DNA of 64,000 nucleotides from Candidatus Pantoea soli (GCF_007833795.1 NZ_CP032703.1:310001-374000); one strand, 5' to 3'. Positions 45,001-55,540 are shown, numbered from the stretch's first letter. Made by a program: numbers and translations. Notes: generated from the letters alone by a model not told the origin.

Positions 45001-48000
45001 TCAGTCCGACGGCTGCGCCGGCTGGCGACGCAGCAGCCGCGCACGCAGCCGCATCACCACGACAAAAAACAGCGGCACGAAGATCAGGGAAAATAGCGTG
45101 GCGCTGAGGATACCACCAAAGACGCCGGTCCCGATGGCCCGCTGCGTTTCGCTGCTGGCTCCGCTGGCCAGTAACAGCGGCACCACGCCCAGGCCAAACG
45201 CCAGCGAGGTCATCACGATTGGCCGCAGCCGCAGCCGTGCTGCTGTCAGCGCCGCACGGGTTGCGCTCTCGCCTTTATCATGCAGCTGGCGGGCAAACTC
45301 AATGATCAGAATCGCATTTTTGGCCGACAGGCCTGTCACGGTGATCAACCCCACTTTAAAGAACACATCACCCGGCATGTCACGCAGCAGCACAGCGGTG
45401 ACCGCGCCCAGCAGGCCGGCCGGCACCGCCAGCATCACCGTCAGCGGAATAACCCAGCTCTCGTACAGGGCCGCCAGCACCAGAAATACCACCAGCAGCG
45501 ACAGCGCCATCAGCATCGGTGCCTGCGCCGCCGCCTCCCGCTCCTGCAGCGACTGTCCGGTCCAGGCCAGCGCAAAGCCGGGTGGCAGTTGCTGCGCCAG
45601 CCGCATCATCTCGTTCATCGCCTCGCCGCTGGCGACACCGGGCGCGGCGCTGCCCGACAGACGCACCGCCGGATAGCCCTGATAGCGCACCTGCTGCAGC
45701 GGTGCGTCATACCATAGCGGCTGCACAAAGGTTTTCAGCGCCACCATATTATTATCATTGTTACGCACGTACAGATTCAGGATGTCATCCATCTGCATCC
45801 GGTCTTTGGCATCAGCCTGAATAATCACCTGCTGCATGCGTCCCTGATTGGGAAAATCATTCACGTACAGTGACCCCATCGCCGCACTCAGGGTGTCGCT
45901 GATGGCAGCAAACGAGACGCCCATCGCCTGTGCCTTTTCGCGATCAATCTCCAGCCGCACGCTGCTGCCTGCCGGTAATCCTTCAGCATACACCTGAGTG
46001 ACCTTGTCACTTTTCGCCGCCAGCTGCAGCAGCTGCGCCTGGGCCGCCAGCAGGGCTTTTTCGCCCTGGTTTGCGCGATCTTCCAGCCGCAGGGTAAAGC
46101 CGGAGGACGTGCCCAGATCCTCGATCGGCGGTGGCAGCAGGCTCATGATGCTGCCCTCCTGCACGTCGGCCATCGCCTGTTCTGCAAACGCCACTTCCTG
46201 TGCGGTGGTGGCGTCACCGCGCTGCGCCCAGGGCTTCAGGACACTAAAGGCCAGCGCGGTATTGGCACCGGAGCCGGAAAAGCCAAAGCCGATGATGGTC
46301 TGGCTGGTGGCGATAGCGGGTCGGGTTGCCATAGCCTGCTCATATTTTTCCACCACTGCCAGCGTGCGCTGTTGCGTCGCATCCGCGGGCAGCTGAAACG
46401 CGGTCATAAAATAGCCCTGATCCTCATCCGGCAGAAAACTGGAAGCAAGCTGGCTGAACGCCAGCCACAACGCCACGCAGAGCGCGAGAAACGCCACCAG
46501 CATGCGGCCGCTACGTGTAATGCTGTAGCTGACCCAGCCCTGATAGCGCTCGGTCAGCCGGGCAACGCCGCGGTTAAAGGCGGCAAATACGCCCTGGCTG
46601 GCGTGGGCCGGCGGAATGGCGCTGAGCAGCGTGGCGCACAGTGCAGGCGTCAGGGTCAGTGCCAGCAGGCCGGAGAACAGAATGGCGGTCGCCATCGAAA
46701 AGGCAAACTGACGGTAGATCACCCCAACCGAGCCACTGGCGAAGCCCATCGGGATAAAGACAGCCGTCAGCACCAGCGTGATGCCAATGATCGCGCTGGT
46801 GATTTCACGCATTGCCCGCTGCGTTGCCGCCCGCGGGCCCAACTGCTCTTCGCGCATAATACGCTCAACGTTTTCTACGACCACGATGGCGTCATCGACG
46901 ATGATGCCGATTGCCAGCACCATGCCAGACAGGGTCAATACGTTGACGGAGAAGCCAGTGAGCAACATCACGGATAATGTGCCCAACAAGGCAATCGGCG
47001 CGACAATCGCCGGGATAAGGGTGTAGCGAATGTTCTGCAGAAACAGATACATCACTAAAAACACCAGCACCATGGCTTCCAGCAGGGTGTGAATAACCTT
47101 TCCGATGGAGATCTTTACGAACGGCGCCGTATTGAAAGGCACCGCGTAACGGATATCCGCCGGCATTGATGGACTGAGTTCATGCAGGCGCGCCAGTACC
47201 GCCTCCGCTGTCTTTACCGCATTGGCACCAGGTGCCAGCTGCACCGCGGCCCCGGTCGAGTTTTGCCCGTTTTCCCGCATCCTGAAACTGTAGGTCTGCG
47301 CGCCGAACGCCACGCGCGCCACGTCGCCCAGTGTCACCTTCGCGCCGTCACTGCTGGCACGCAGCACAATCGCGGCGAAGGCTTCCGGCGTGCTCAGCTG
47401 CCCTTCCACGGTGAGCGGAATCGACACCTGCTGTCCCGGCTGCGCCGGCTCGTCGCCCAGACGTCCGGGCGCAATCTGCACGTTTTGCTGACTGATGGCG
47501 GCAGACAAATCATTCATCGTCAGGTTGTAAGCCACCAGTTTTGCCGGATCGACCCAGATGCGCATCGCCCGCTCTGCGCCAAACAGTTGTACCCTGCCCA
47601 CGCCATCGATGCGGCGCAGCTCATCGATCACATTGCGCGCCATGTAATCGCTGAGGGCTTCGCTGCTGGTTTTGCCCGTCTGAGACGTCAGGCTGACAAT
47701 CATCAGAAAGCCCGAGCCGGCCGCTTCCACCTGTAAACCATTTTGCCGTACCGTTTGTGGCAGGCGCGGTTCAATGGCTTTGATGCGGTTCTGGATATCT
47801 ACCTGCGCCAGTTCTGTATCGGTACCGGGTTTGAAGGTGGCCGTAATGGTCGCCTGCCCGGAGGTATCCGTGGACGATTCAAAATAGAGCAGATTTTTTA
47901 CGCCCGACAATTCGCGCTCAATCAGCCCGACCACCGCCTCGTTCAGGGTCTGCGGTGACGCGCCCGGATAGCTGGCGTAGAGTGAAATCGCCGGCGGCGC

Positions 48001-48114
48001 AACGGATGGATAGCGCTCAACCGGCAGCTGCGGAATGGCCAGCGCGCCGAAGAGTACGATAAACAGCGCCAGCACCCAGGCAAACACCGGTCTCTGAATA
48101 AAGAACTGCGCCAT
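45001..48114 (-). CDS. RND multidrug efflux pump (HAE1 family)
   Basis: A 1037-residue inner-membrane proton-driven pump. It has the standard HAE1 plan: helix 1 (MAQFFIQRPVFAWVLALFIV), large periplasmic loop with FKPGTDTELAQVDIQNRIK, helix 4 proton relay VLAIGIIVDDAIVVVENVER, and the second half with KNAILIIEFARQ. The sequence is of the AcrB/MexB/AdeB type, so hydrophobic drugs or plant compounds are likely substrates. It starts two bases after the adaptor gene. No outer-membrane channel gene is present, so TolC or a similar protein is presumably used. Confidence 0.93.
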   Translation of the reverse strand: MAQFFIQRPVFAWVLALFIVLFGALAIPQLPVERYPSVAPPAISLYASYPGASPQTLNEAVVGLIERELSGVKNLLYFESSTDTSGQATITATFKPGTDTELAQVDIQNRIKAIEPRLPQTVRQNGLQVEAAGSGFLMIVSLTSQTGKTSSEALSDYMARNVIDELRRIDGVGRVQLFGAERAMRIWVDPAKLVAYNLTMNDLSAAISQQNVQIAPGRLGDEPAQPGQQVSIPLTVEGQLSTPEAFAAIVLRASSDGAKVTLGDVARVAFGAQTYSFRMRENGQNSTGAAVQLAPGANAVKTAEAVLARLHELSPSMPADIRYAVPFNTAPFVKISIGKVIHTLLEAMVLVFLVMYLFLQNIRYTLIPAIVAPIALLGTLSVMLLTGFSVNVLTLSGMVLAIGIIVDDAIVVVENVERIMREEQLGPRAATQRAMREITSAIIGITLVLTAVFIPMGFASGSVGVIYRQFAFSMATAILFSGLLALTLTPALCATLLSAIPPAHASQGVFAAFNRGVARLTERYQGWVSYSITRSGRMLVAFLALCVALWLAFSQLASSFLPDEDQGYFMTAFQLPADATQQRTLAVVEKYEQAMATRPAIATSQTIIGFGFSGSGANTALAFSVLKPWAQRGDATTAQEVAFAEQAMADVQEGSIMSLLPPPIEDLGTSSGFTLRLEDRANQGEKALLAAQAQLLQLAAKSDKVTQVYAEGLPAGSSVRLEIDREKAQAMGVSFAAISDTLSAAMGSLYVNDFPNQGRMQQVIIQADAKDRMQMDDILNLYVRNNDNNMVALKTFVQPLWYDAPLQQVRYQGYPAVRLSGSAAPGVASGEAMNEMMRLAQQLPPGFALAWTGQSLQEREAAAQAPMLMALSLLVVFLVLAALYESWVIPLTVMLAVPAGLLGAVTAVLLRDMPGDVFFKVGLITVTGLSAKNAILIIEFARQLHDKGESATRAALTAARLRLRPIVMTSLAFGLGVVPLLLASGASSETQRAIGTGVFGGILSATLFSLIFVPLFFVVVMRLRARLLRRQPAQPSD

Positions 48115-48116
48115 GG

Positions 48117-49268
48117 TTATTCTCCCTGCGCCGCAGCAGACCGGCGGGCGCTGGCCTCCACCGCGGTCACTTTCATGCCGTCACGCAGCCGCTCCATCCC
48201 CTGCGTAACCACCTGCGCACCGGCTGTCAGCCCGTGCAGGATGCGATAGTGCCCGTGGATGACATCGCCGGCCGTCACCGGCACGCGCTTCACCTGCTGC
48301 CCTTCCAGCAGCCATACGGCAGCGCGCTCCGCTTCCCGTACTACCGCCTGCTGCGGCACCAGCAGCGCCGCTTCGTCACGCTGCCGCGGGACTTCGACGC
48401 GCACGAACATGCCCGGCAGCAGCTCACGCTGCGGATTAGCGATCGCCACGCGCAGCAGGACTTCGCCGGTGCCGCTGTCGACAGAAATACCGGAAAAAAG
48501 CACTCTGCCGGACTGGCTGTACAGACTACCGTCCGCACGTCGCACCCGTACCGGCAGCGCGTCGCTGTGGTCATCTCCGGCAAACTGCGTACGCAGCCGG
48601 TCGACCATCCCGGCGGGCTGGCGCACATCGATATAGAGTGGATCAACCTGATAAATGCGGGCCAGCGGCGTGCTGTCGCTGGCGGTGACGTAGGCGCCTT
48701 CGGACACCAGCGTCTGATCGATACGTCCGGCAATCGGGGCATCCACCGTGGCATAGTTAAGATCGAGCTGTTTACGTGCCAGCGTGGCCCGCGCCTGCGC
48801 CACGTCCGCCGCCGCCTGTTTTTCCGTGGACAGCGCGTCGTCAAACGTCTGCCGGCTGATGGCCTGGGTTTGCAGCAGCGAACGCAGACGGCCGCTCAGC
48901 TGATGGGCTTTTTCCCATACCGCCCGGGCACGCAGCAGTGCCGCCTGTGCGCTCTCTACCTCTGCCTGGAACGGGGCTGGATTGATACGGAACAGCGGGC
49001 TTCCCTGCCGGACTTCGGTGCCCTGTTCAAACAGTCGTTGCTGAATTATCCCGCTGACCTGCGGGCGGATCTCCGCAACCCGCAGCGGGGCAACGCGACC
49101 CGGCAGCGTATCGTGGAGGGTGACAGGTTGTGGTTGTACCGTCATAACGGTGACCTGCGGCGGCGGCGCAGGCGGTGGCGTCACCGGCGGCGGGCGGTCA
49201 CACCCCGCCAGCAGCGCAGCGCACGCCAGCAGTCGCGCATAGCGCAGCGTGGTATTGCAATCAGGCAT
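48117..49268 (-). CDS. RND periplasmic adaptor (membrane fusion) lipoprotein
   Basis: A 383-residue adaptor. The signal ends LLACAALLAGCDRPP, giving a lipidated cysteine, followed by a Pro-rich spacer (PPPVTPPPAPPPQVTV). Then beta-barrel and lipoyl halves (ISGIIQQRLFEQGTEVRQGSPLFRI; NYATVDAPIAGRIDQTLVSEG) around an alpha-helical hairpin (residues 100-165), the arrangement of AcrA/MexA. First gene of the adaptor-pump-regulator-kinase operon. The ATG at 49268 has a weak ribosome site; the next in-frame start would lose the signal peptide. Confidence 0.92.
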   Translation of the reverse strand: MPDCNTTLRYARLLACAALLAGCDRPPPVTPPPAPPPQVTVMTVQPQPVTLHDTLPGRVAPLRVAEIRPQVSGIIQQRLFEQGTEVRQGSPLFRINPAPFQAEVESAQAALLRARAVWEKAHQLSGRLRSLLQTQAISRQTFDDALSTEKQAAADVAQARATLARKQLDLNYATVDAPIAGRIDQTLVSEGAYVTASDSTPLARIYQVDPLYIDVRQPAGMVDRLRTQFAGDDHSDALPVRVRRADGSLYSQSGRVLFSGISVDSGTGEVLLRVAIANPQRELLPGMFVRVEVPRQRDEAALLVPQQAVVREAERAAVWLLEGQQVKRVPVTAGDVIHGHYRILHGLTAGAQVVTQGMERLRDGMKVTAVEASARRSAAAQGE

Positions 49269-49371
49269 CTGCGTAATCTCATCGCAAAAGGAAAAAGCCA
49301 GTTCAGCGCAGAGCGTAACAGCAGGGTGTTGGGTAAAGGTCGAGGTTATGTTGCGATTGTGTGGAGAGACG

Positions 49372-49398
49372 AAAAAAGTGCGCAGGCGGGCTGCGCAC
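49372..49398 (-). terminator. Rho-independent terminator of the oxalate decarboxylase gene
   Basis: On the minus strand an eight-base-pair stem GTGCGCAG / CTGCGCAC with a five-base loop is followed by six T residues, directly after the stop at 49405. Confidence 0.88.
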
Positions 49399-49404
49399 GC
49401 GACA

Positions 49405-50634
49405 CTATTTCACGATGGGCTGTTTGTTCTGCTGCAGGGCATGCATAAAGGTATCATCAAGCCGCAGATGCTGACGCACCAGCGCCGGCGGCGTGTTTGC
49501 CAGCCACTGGTTTAGCGAAATATCCGCGTAGTAATCGCTTTTAAACAGTTCTAAAAAGCGCAGCGGTGTGTCACCGGTGTTTTCAATGTAGTGCCCCATG
49601 GCAAAGGGCACATAGCCAACATCCCCGGCGCGGAAATCAAAGGTGCGCGCCTGACCGGAAGAGGCAAACACGCCCATGCGTCCCTGCCCTTCGAGATAGT
49701 ATTGCCACTCATCGTTGTTGGGATGCCAGTGCAGTTCGCGCATCGCGCCGGGTTGCAATTCAACCAGTGCGGCAGCGATGGTTTTGGAGATCGGGAAGTT
49801 GCCGGAATCCGTGATGCGCACAGTGCCACCCGGCAGGCTGACGGGCGTTTGCGCCAGCATGTTGTGTGAGAAGACCTGTGCGGATTTTTTGCCGCCTTGC
49901 ACGGCAGCCGCCGCTGCGCCCTCGGGTGCCTGGCCGGCAAAAATGTACTCCTCTGCGGGCGAAGGCAAGGTGTTAAAGGTCGCAGCGGGCACGCCAAAGT
50001 TTTTAGCCAGCACTTCCGGCGGGACGTGACGGAACCAGTCGCTGAGCAGGAAGGTGCTGTCCTCGTCGAAATTGCCGTTATCAAACGCCAGCAGAAATTC
50101 ACAGCCGTCCGGTCCCAGCCCCTGAATAGAGTGCGGTACACCGGGCGGGAAGTACCATAAATCCCCCACGCCGACATCATCAACAAACCAGCCGCCCTGC
50201 GTATCCAGCGCGGTGATCCGCGCCTTGCCGTACAACATATAGGCCCACTCGCCCTCTTTGTGCCAGTGCAGCTCACGGATACCGCCGTTATCCAGCCGCA
50301 TATCGACGCCGGCAATGGTTGTGGAGATACCCAGCTCGCGCTGCGTGACCTGCCGCGTCCAGCCACCGCTGCCTTTACGCACATGCGCATCGCTGAAGGA
50401 GAAGCGCAGATTAGGCAGCGTGCCGCTGTCTGTGGCGGGCGGATCAACCAGGTCCGGATTGATCGCTTCCCGCACGGGATCGTGCGGGCCAGGATCGCGC
50501 GGATGATCAGGATTATTTGCAGGATAGGTCGCCACCTTGCCGTCGTGCGCGTGGACCTTACCCGCCGCCAGCGCGACGGTGCCACCCGCGGCAAAAGCCA
50601 TAAAGTGTCTGCGGGAAAGATTATCCAGTTTCAT
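49405..50634 (-). CDS. oxdC: Bicupin oxalate decarboxylase with Tat signal
   Basis: A 409-residue manganese enzyme converting oxalate to formate and CO2. The N-terminus has a twin-arginine signal ([20 protein letters not shown]), so it is exported folded to the periplasm. Two cupin domains carry metal motifs [14 protein letters not shown] and [15 protein letters not shown]. The lid that decides decarboxylase versus oxidase (SENS in Bacillus OxdC) reads DEDS here, keeping the catalytic glutamate, so decarboxylation is expected. The tail [29 protein letters not shown] follows Bacillus OxdC closely. Start 50634 (MKLDNLSRR); a start six codons earlier is possible. Useful against plant or fungal oxalate and as proton-consuming acid defence. 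Confidence 0.9.
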   Translation of the reverse strand: MKLDNLSRRHFMAFAAGGTVALAAGKVHAHDGKVATYPANNPDHPRDPGPHDPVREAINPDLVDPPATDSGTLPNLRFSFSDAHVRKGSGGWTRQVTQRELGISTTIAGVDMRLDNGGIRELHWHKEGEWAYMLYGKARITALDTQGGWFVDDVGVGDLWYFPPGVPHSIQGLGPDGCEFLLAFDNGNFDEDSTFLLSDWFRHVPPEVLAKNFGVPAATFNTLPSPAEEYIFAGQAPEGAAAAAVQGGKKSAQVFSHNMLAQTPVSLPGGTVRITDSGNFPISKTIAAALVELQPGAMRELHWHPNNDEWQYYLEGQGRMGVFASSGQARTFDFRAGDVGYVPFAMGHYIENTGDTPLRFLELFKSDYYADISLNQWLANTPPALVRQHLRLDDTFMHALQQNKQPIVK

Positions 50635-50972
50635 ATCAGCTGTTTTCCTCATTTTTATGATCTCATCAGAGCGTCTTAATCCTGGTAAAAACGGAGAAAA
50701 ACTGAATAATGAGTCACAGCTAAAATTAATCGAAATTTTTAATCGCTGATGGCAAACTAATCTGCCTTTTAATCAGCAGGTTGCCTGCTGTTGACGTACG
50801 GTTGATATTGGCCGGTGGTTAAACAGCGAAAAGCGCACGCAGGGGTTAAAACGCAGCGCAATTTAATAAGATTTATTAATGATAAATTGCGCTGCAGGTT
50901 AACTAAATGTTACAAATCACCGTCCTCTGTCACACCTGCTCAGCCAGCGCGACACGACAGGTGCGGGTGCGT
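50635..50972. other. Intergenic region between oxdC and the FAD monooxygenase gene
   Basis: 338 bases, AT-rich from about 50660 to 50910, then GC-rich. It must hold the oxdC promoter. No gene or clear operator was recognised. Confidence 0.35.
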
Positions 50973-52166
50973 TCAGGCATCGGGCAGGCGCGGGCGTTCC
51001 GGGCGGAAGCCCAGCCCGATTAACCTGCCGAACAGGTGCCGCAGAAAGGGATAGCGGCTGATGAACCGGGGCACTTTGCCCGGCGTGCTGCGCTTGCGCT
51101 TGCCGCTGCTCATCTTGATCTGCAGGAACTGCGTCGCCACCGTCGGAAACTGCCGGCGTTTTTGCACTTTTTGCAAATCCCGTAGCGTCAGCGTGCCCCT
51201 GCGCAGCGGCAGCGCGAGATAATTAGCCGCCGCTACCGCATCCTGAATCGCCAGGTTCACCCCTACGCCGCCAATCGGCGACATCGCATGCGCGGCGTCG
51301 CCAATGCACAGCACGCCGGGCCGGGCCCAGCTTTTCAGCCGGTCAATCCGAATCGACAGCAGCTTCAGCTGTTCCCAGCTCTCCAGCTGCGCCATCCGGG
51401 CGACGCTAAAGGGCGCCGTCTGCGCCATGGTGGCCTTCAGGGCTGCCAGCCCTTCCTGCTGCAGCGCCGCAAACTGCCCTTTGCTGATGGTGTAGCCACA
51501 TTGCCAGTAATGCCCGCGGTCAATCACGATGAAATTCTGCCCCGGCCCTTTATGCCCCATGCCCAGCGCCGGATCGTCAGGCTGTTTATCCAGCTGAAAC
51601 CAGATCACATCACGCGGTGCGCCAAAGGCATCGCTTTGCAGCCCGGCCTTTTCGCGCACTCGTGAATTGCGGCCATCGGCACCCACCACCAGCGGCGAGT
51701 GGATCAGCTGCCCCTGCAGCGTTTTGACGCCGGTGATCGTCCCGTCCTGCCAGAGGAAATCGTCAAAATCGGTGGATTGCAGCAGCGTAAAGCCGGGATA
51801 GCGGGCGGCCTCGGCGGCGAGGAAGGTAAGAAAATCCCACTGCGGCATAAAGGCGATAAAGCGGCAGCGCACCGGCAGGCGGGAAAAATCGGCCATCGTA
51901 ATATCCTGACCGCCCACTTCGGCCTGCAGCTTTTCCGCACGCTGATGCGGCAGCTGCAGCAGGGCGTCCAGCAGCCCCAGCTCGGCCATGATCTCCAGCG
52001 TGGAGGGATGAATGGTGTCACCGCGAAAATCGCGCAGGAAATCAGGGTGTTTTTCAATGACGGTGACGCGCAGACCGGCACGCGCCAGCAAATAGCCCAG
52101 CATCAGGCCGGCCGGGCCTGCGCCCACGATACAACAGTCAGCGGTTAGCGCCTGTGGAACCTGCAT
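50973..52166 (-). CDS. FAD-dependent monooxygenase (PHBH/UbiH-type), Fur-boxed
   Basis: A 397-residue class A flavoprotein monooxygenase. FAD-binding GAGPAGLMLGYLLARAGLRV is at residues 12-31, the middle DG motif region is VVGADGRNSRVREKAGL, and the GD motif is CIGDAAHAMSPIGGVGVNLA. The start at 52166 (MQVPQALTADCC) has a GAGG site; an in-frame start at 52268 would run through the Fur box. A 7-3-7 perfect Fur-type palindrome lies 25 bases upstream, so the gene should be induced by iron limitation. Substrate unknown: an aromatic or polyketide compound, or a siderophore-linked molecule. The gene neighbours give no further hint. Confidence 0.8.
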   Translation of the reverse strand: MQVPQALTADCCIVGAGPAGLMLGYLLARAGLRVTVIEKHPDFLRDFRGDTIHPSTLEIMAELGLLDALLQLPHQRAEKLQAEVGGQDITMADFSRLPVRCRFIAFMPQWDFLTFLAAEAARYPGFTLLQSTDFDDFLWQDGTITGVKTLQGQLIHSPLVVGADGRNSRVREKAGLQSDAFGAPRDVIWFQLDKQPDDPALGMGHKGPGQNFIVIDRGHYWQCGYTISKGQFAALQQEGLAALKATMAQTAPFSVARMAQLESWEQLKLLSIRIDRLKSWARPGVLCIGDAAHAMSPIGGVGVNLAIQDAVAAANYLALPLRRGTLTLRDLQKVQKRRQFPTVATQFLQIKMSSGKRKRSTPGKVPRFISRYPFLRHLFGRLIGLGFRPERPRLPDA

Positions 52167-52190
52167 AAAAACCTCATTCCAGCCTCTTTG

Positions 52191-52207
52191 ATGATAATTG
52201 TTATCAT
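52191..52207. promoter_or_regulatory. Fur box upstream of the FAD monooxygenase gene
   Basis: ATGATAATTGTTATCAT is a perfect 7-3-7 inverted repeat matching the Fur consensus core, 25 bases before the start at 52166. The divergent ydeP-type gene starts 218 bases away on the other side. Confidence 0.82.
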
Positions 52208-52424
52208 TTATAGCGCATTCGCGGCGGCGCGGATAGGCATAAACAGGCCACGGCGGCGTGACCGGCATACCCCGTTTCGCTTCGCGCCATCAACCGGTGG
52301 TTTAGCCGCAGCGCAGCAACATTCTGTAAACATTAATCTTACGACTTTGTCGCCCCTGCCTTGCGCCACCGCCAGCCTGACCCAGGCTAAAAGGAGACAA
52401 TTACTGCATTAACGGTAGGGTGAA

Positions 52425-54752
52425 ATGAAACAGGAAAATCGTAATATTGGCATTGCGCCGTATGGTGGCTCCGCTGGCGGCTGGGGCGCCCTCAAGGCCG
52501 TAGCCGATGCGTTACGTCGTCAGATGTCACTGAAACAGGATGTGATCGCGCTGTTTAAAGTTAACCAGCCGCAGGGGTTTGACTGTCCGGGCTGCGCGTG
52601 GCCCGATCCGCAACACACCTCTTCGTTTGAATTCTGCGAAAACGGCGCCAAGGCGGTTTCATGGGAAGCCACCAGCAAACGTACCACGCCGGAATTTTTT
52701 GCCGCCCATACCGTAAGCGAACTGTGGCAGCGCAGTGCCTTTGAGCTGGAAGGCGAAGGCCGGCTCACGCATCCGATGAAATACGATGCCGACAGTGATA
52801 CTTATAAGCCGGTTTCCTGGGAAACGGCGCTGACAGAAATCGGTGCGCGGCTGCGCAGCTATGACGATCCCAACAGCGTGGAGTTTTACACCTCCGGTCG
52901 CGCCTCCAACGAAGCGGCGTTTTTATGGCAGCTGTTCGCGCGCGAATACGGTACCAATAATTTCCCGGACTGCTCCAATATGTGCCACGAACCTACCAGC
53001 GTCGGCCTGCCGCAGTCTATTGGTGTCGGCAAAGGCACGGTCGAGCTGGAAGATTTCGATCACTGTGACCTGGTGCTGTGCATCGGACACAATCCTGGCA
53101 CCAACCATCCGCGGATGCTGGCAACGCTGCGCGACGTTTCCAAACGCGGCGCGCATATTGTCGCGATTAACCCGCTGCGTGAACGTGGCCTTGAGCGCTT
53201 TACCTCACCGCAAAGCCCGATTGAAATGCTTTCGATGAGCTCCACCCCGCTGGCATCCACCTACTATAAAGTGCGCGTCGGCGGTGACGCCGCCATGCTG
53301 AAAGGCGTGATGAAAACGCTGCTGTCGCTGCACGACCAGGCCGTAGCCGCCGGGGAACCGCCGGTGCTGGATGAGACGTTTATCCGCGAACACACGGAGG
53401 GCTTTGAGGCGTTAAAGCAGGATCTGGATAATACCGACTGGGACCACATTCTGAAGGTTTCCGGCATGGATCTGGCTGAAATTCAGAACATTGCCCGCCT
53501 GTATGCCAACGCGCAAAACACCATTATCTGTTATGGCATGGGCATTACCCAGCATCAGTACGGCACGCAGAATGTGCAGCAGATTGCCAACCTGCTGCTG
53601 CTGCGTGGCAACATCGGCAGGCGCGGCGCCGGCATCTGCCCGCTGCGCGGCCACTCGAATGTTCAGGGCGATCGCACCGTTGGCATTACCGAGATTCCGT
53701 CACAGACGCTGCTCGACAGTATTGAAAAGGTGTTTGGATTTAAACCGCCGCAGCAGCACGGGCACGGCGCGGTGGCCGCCATTCAGGCGATTCAGCAGGG
53801 CACATCGCAGGCGCTGTTATGCCTGGGCGGTAATCTTGCTGAGGCGATGTCCGATCCGCAGGCGACCTTTGCCGCCATGCGTAAGCTGGACCTGGTAGTG
53901 CATATGGCCACCAAGCTGAACCGCTCGCATTTGCTGATGGCAAAGCACAGCTATCTGCTGCCGGTGCTTGGACGTACCGAAGTGGATCAGCAGGCGTCGG
54001 GTGAGCAGAGCGTCACAGTGGAAGACTCTATGTCGATGGTGCATGCCTCACGCGGCACGCTGCCCCCGGCCTCACCGCACCTTAAATCGGAACCGGCGTT
54101 GGTGGCCGGGCTGGCGAAAGCCACGCTGCCAGACAGCCGCGTAGACTGGGATAAAATGGTCAGCGATTACAGTTTCATTCGTGATGCCATCGAAGCGGTG
54201 TTCCCGGCATTTGAAAACTTTAACCAGCGCGTCATGCAGCCCGGCGGCTTCCGTTTGTACAACGCAGCGTCGGAACGCGTCTGGCTGACCCCTTCCGGTC
54301 GGGCGCAGTTCAAAGTGATGCAGGGTATCAATGAAGATCCGCGCTCGTTACGCTGTCACGATCTGGTGCTGACCACCCTGCGCAGCCACGATCAGTACAA
54401 CACCACGCTGTATGGCCTGAACGATCGCTATCGCGGCATCAGCGGCCGGCGCGACGTGCTGTTTATCTCGGCGGATGAAGCAGAAAAGCGCCAGCTGCGC
54501 GTGGGCGATACGGTCAATATGATTGCGCTGGATCCGGAGGGGCAACGCACTGCGCGGCGGCTGGATAACCTGACGGTGGTCATTTATGACATGGCGCCGG
54601 GTTCAGTCGCTGCTTATTACCCGGAAGCCAACGTGATGGTGCCGCTGGACAGTCACGATACCGAAAGCGGCATCCCTGCCTATAAAAGTATTCCGGTGGT
54701 CCTGGAAGCTTCAGCGGCCACGCAGGCAGACAGCAGCGGCGCGCTGCGCTAG
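52425..54752 (+). CDS. FdhF/YdeP family molybdopterin oxidoreductase
   Basis: A 775-residue molybdenum enzyme of the YdeP branch of the formate dehydrogenase/DMSO reductase family. The N-terminus [17 protein letters not shown] and [13 protein letters not shown] are the YdeP-type metal-site region. Then molybdopterin segments [18 protein letters not shown] and [65 protein letters not shown] (family core) and the C-terminal cap domain. E. coli YdeP is tied to acid resistance; its substrate is not firmly known. A formate link would fit the nearby oxalate decarboxylase, but that is inference. No signal peptide, so cytoplasmic. Confidence 0.9.
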   Translation: MKQENRNIGIAPYGGSAGGWGALKAVADALRRQMSLKQDVIALFKVNQPQGFDCPGCAWPDPQHTSSFEFCENGAKAVSWEATSKRTTPEFFAAHTVSELWQRSAFELEGEGRLTHPMKYDADSDTYKPVSWETALTEIGARLRSYDDPNSVEFYTSGRASNEAAFLWQLFAREYGTNNFPDCSNMCHEPTSVGLPQSIGVGKGTVELEDFDHCDLVLCIGHNPGTNHPRMLATLRDVSKRGAHIVAINPLRERGLERFTSPQSPIEMLSMSSTPLASTYYKVRVGGDAAMLKGVMKTLLSLHDQAVAAGEPPVLDETFIREHTEGFEALKQDLDNTDWDHILKVSGMDLAEIQNIARLYANAQNTIICYGMGITQHQYGTQNVQQIANLLLLRGNIGRRGAGICPLRGHSNVQGDRTVGITEIPSQTLLDSIEKVFGFKPPQQHGHGAVAAIQAIQQGTSQALLCLGGNLAEAMSDPQATFAAMRKLDLVVHMATKLNRSHLLMAKHSYLLPVLGRTEVDQQASGEQSVTVEDSMSMVHASRGTLPPASPHLKSEPALVAGLAKATLPDSRVDWDKMVSDYSFIRDAIEAVFPAFENFNQRVMQPGGFRLYNAASERVWLTPSGRAQFKVMQGINEDPRSLRCHDLVLTTLRSHDQYNTTLYGLNDRYRGISGRRDVLFISADEAEKRQLRVGDTVNMIALDPEGQRTARRLDNLTVVIYDMAPGSVAAYYPEANVMVPLDSHDTESGIPAYKSIPVVLEASAATQADSSGALR

Positions 54753-55263
54753 CCACCCGCCTGCCCGCCTTGCCGCGGCGCAGGCGCTGTTTTACCCGGC
54801 TGCAGGCCTGCGTGTTGACGGCCTGTACGCTCGCCGCGCTGGTCTCAGGCTCCGTTATGCCCTGCCTGATTGCTTCCCTTCTCTTACCGCCTGCCTGATA
54901 GCGGATGTCAGTCAGGCGGTCTGTTCACTGCGTGACTGACAGGCTGCGCCGCTTCCCGCTTTGCTGTAAGGCGTCCGCGATGCCGCGCGGCCGTCTCCCG
55001 CCGCACCCCTGCACTTTTCAGCCCGCTGGCAGACACCAGACGCCGCGTCTGCACAACTATGTTGTACAACTTTTCCCACGCTTCGCTTTTTAGCAGCCGT
55101 ATCAGCAAGTTAAAAAAGCGTATCGTAACCCGCTGTAAATGCTCAGTTAGCATCTTTTGCAAAAAAATCAATAGCAGCCCCCGCCGTTATTCCTGTACAG
55201 ATACACCATCTTTGTATAAGTTTAGTGAAGCCGACATTACTTCTACTCAACGAGGACTGAACC
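54753..55263. other. Long intergenic region upstream of ycgZ, with TGTACA palindromes
   Basis: 511 bases, GC-rich to about 55050, then AT-rich. GTTGTACAAC at 55061-55070 is a perfect palindrome overlapping ACAAC-TAT-GTTGT. TGTACA (55194) and TGTATA (55213), 13 bases apart, lie close to the gene. TGTACA cores are typical of MerR regulators of the MlrA/BluR type, and BluR controls ycgZ-ymgA in E. coli, so these are candidate operators. A TATAAG -10 element is at 55215-55220. No gene supported. Confidence 0.45.
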
Positions 55264-55503
55264 ATGCGTCAGGACCGGAATCCATCAGCACCATCTGCTG
55301 CAATCGCGCGCTATTTCAACCAGGCATCACTGCCTTCCCAGCAGGAAACCTTAGGGCAGTTGGTGGTTGAAATATTACGCGACAATCGCACGTTAAATCG
55401 CAAATCACTGTGCAATAAGCTGATTTCACGTTTACAGCAGGCGCAAAGCGCCCAGGAAGAGCTTCATTATCAGGAACTGATTGGCCTGTTGTTTATCAGC
55501 TGA
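55264..55503 (+). CDS. ycgZ: YcgZ-like small connector protein
   Basis: A 79-residue protein closely following E. coli YcgZ (78 residues): AIARYFNQASLPSQQETLGQ, DNRTLNRKSLCNKLISRL and HYQELIGLLF align throughout. Together with YmgA, YmgB and YmgC, YcgZ acts on the Rcs pathway and biofilm matrix genes, and is induced by cold and blue light through BluR/BluF. The ATG at 55264 follows GAGGACTGAACC. ymgA follows 37 bases later. No BluR or BluF gene is in the window. Confidence 0.88.
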   Translation: MRQDRNPSAPSAAIARYFNQASLPSQQETLGQLVVEILRDNRTLNRKSLCNKLISRLQQAQSAQEELHYQELIGLLFIS

Positions 55504-55540
55504 ATGCATGCCAGACATCACGCAGCTACTGAGAGTCTCT

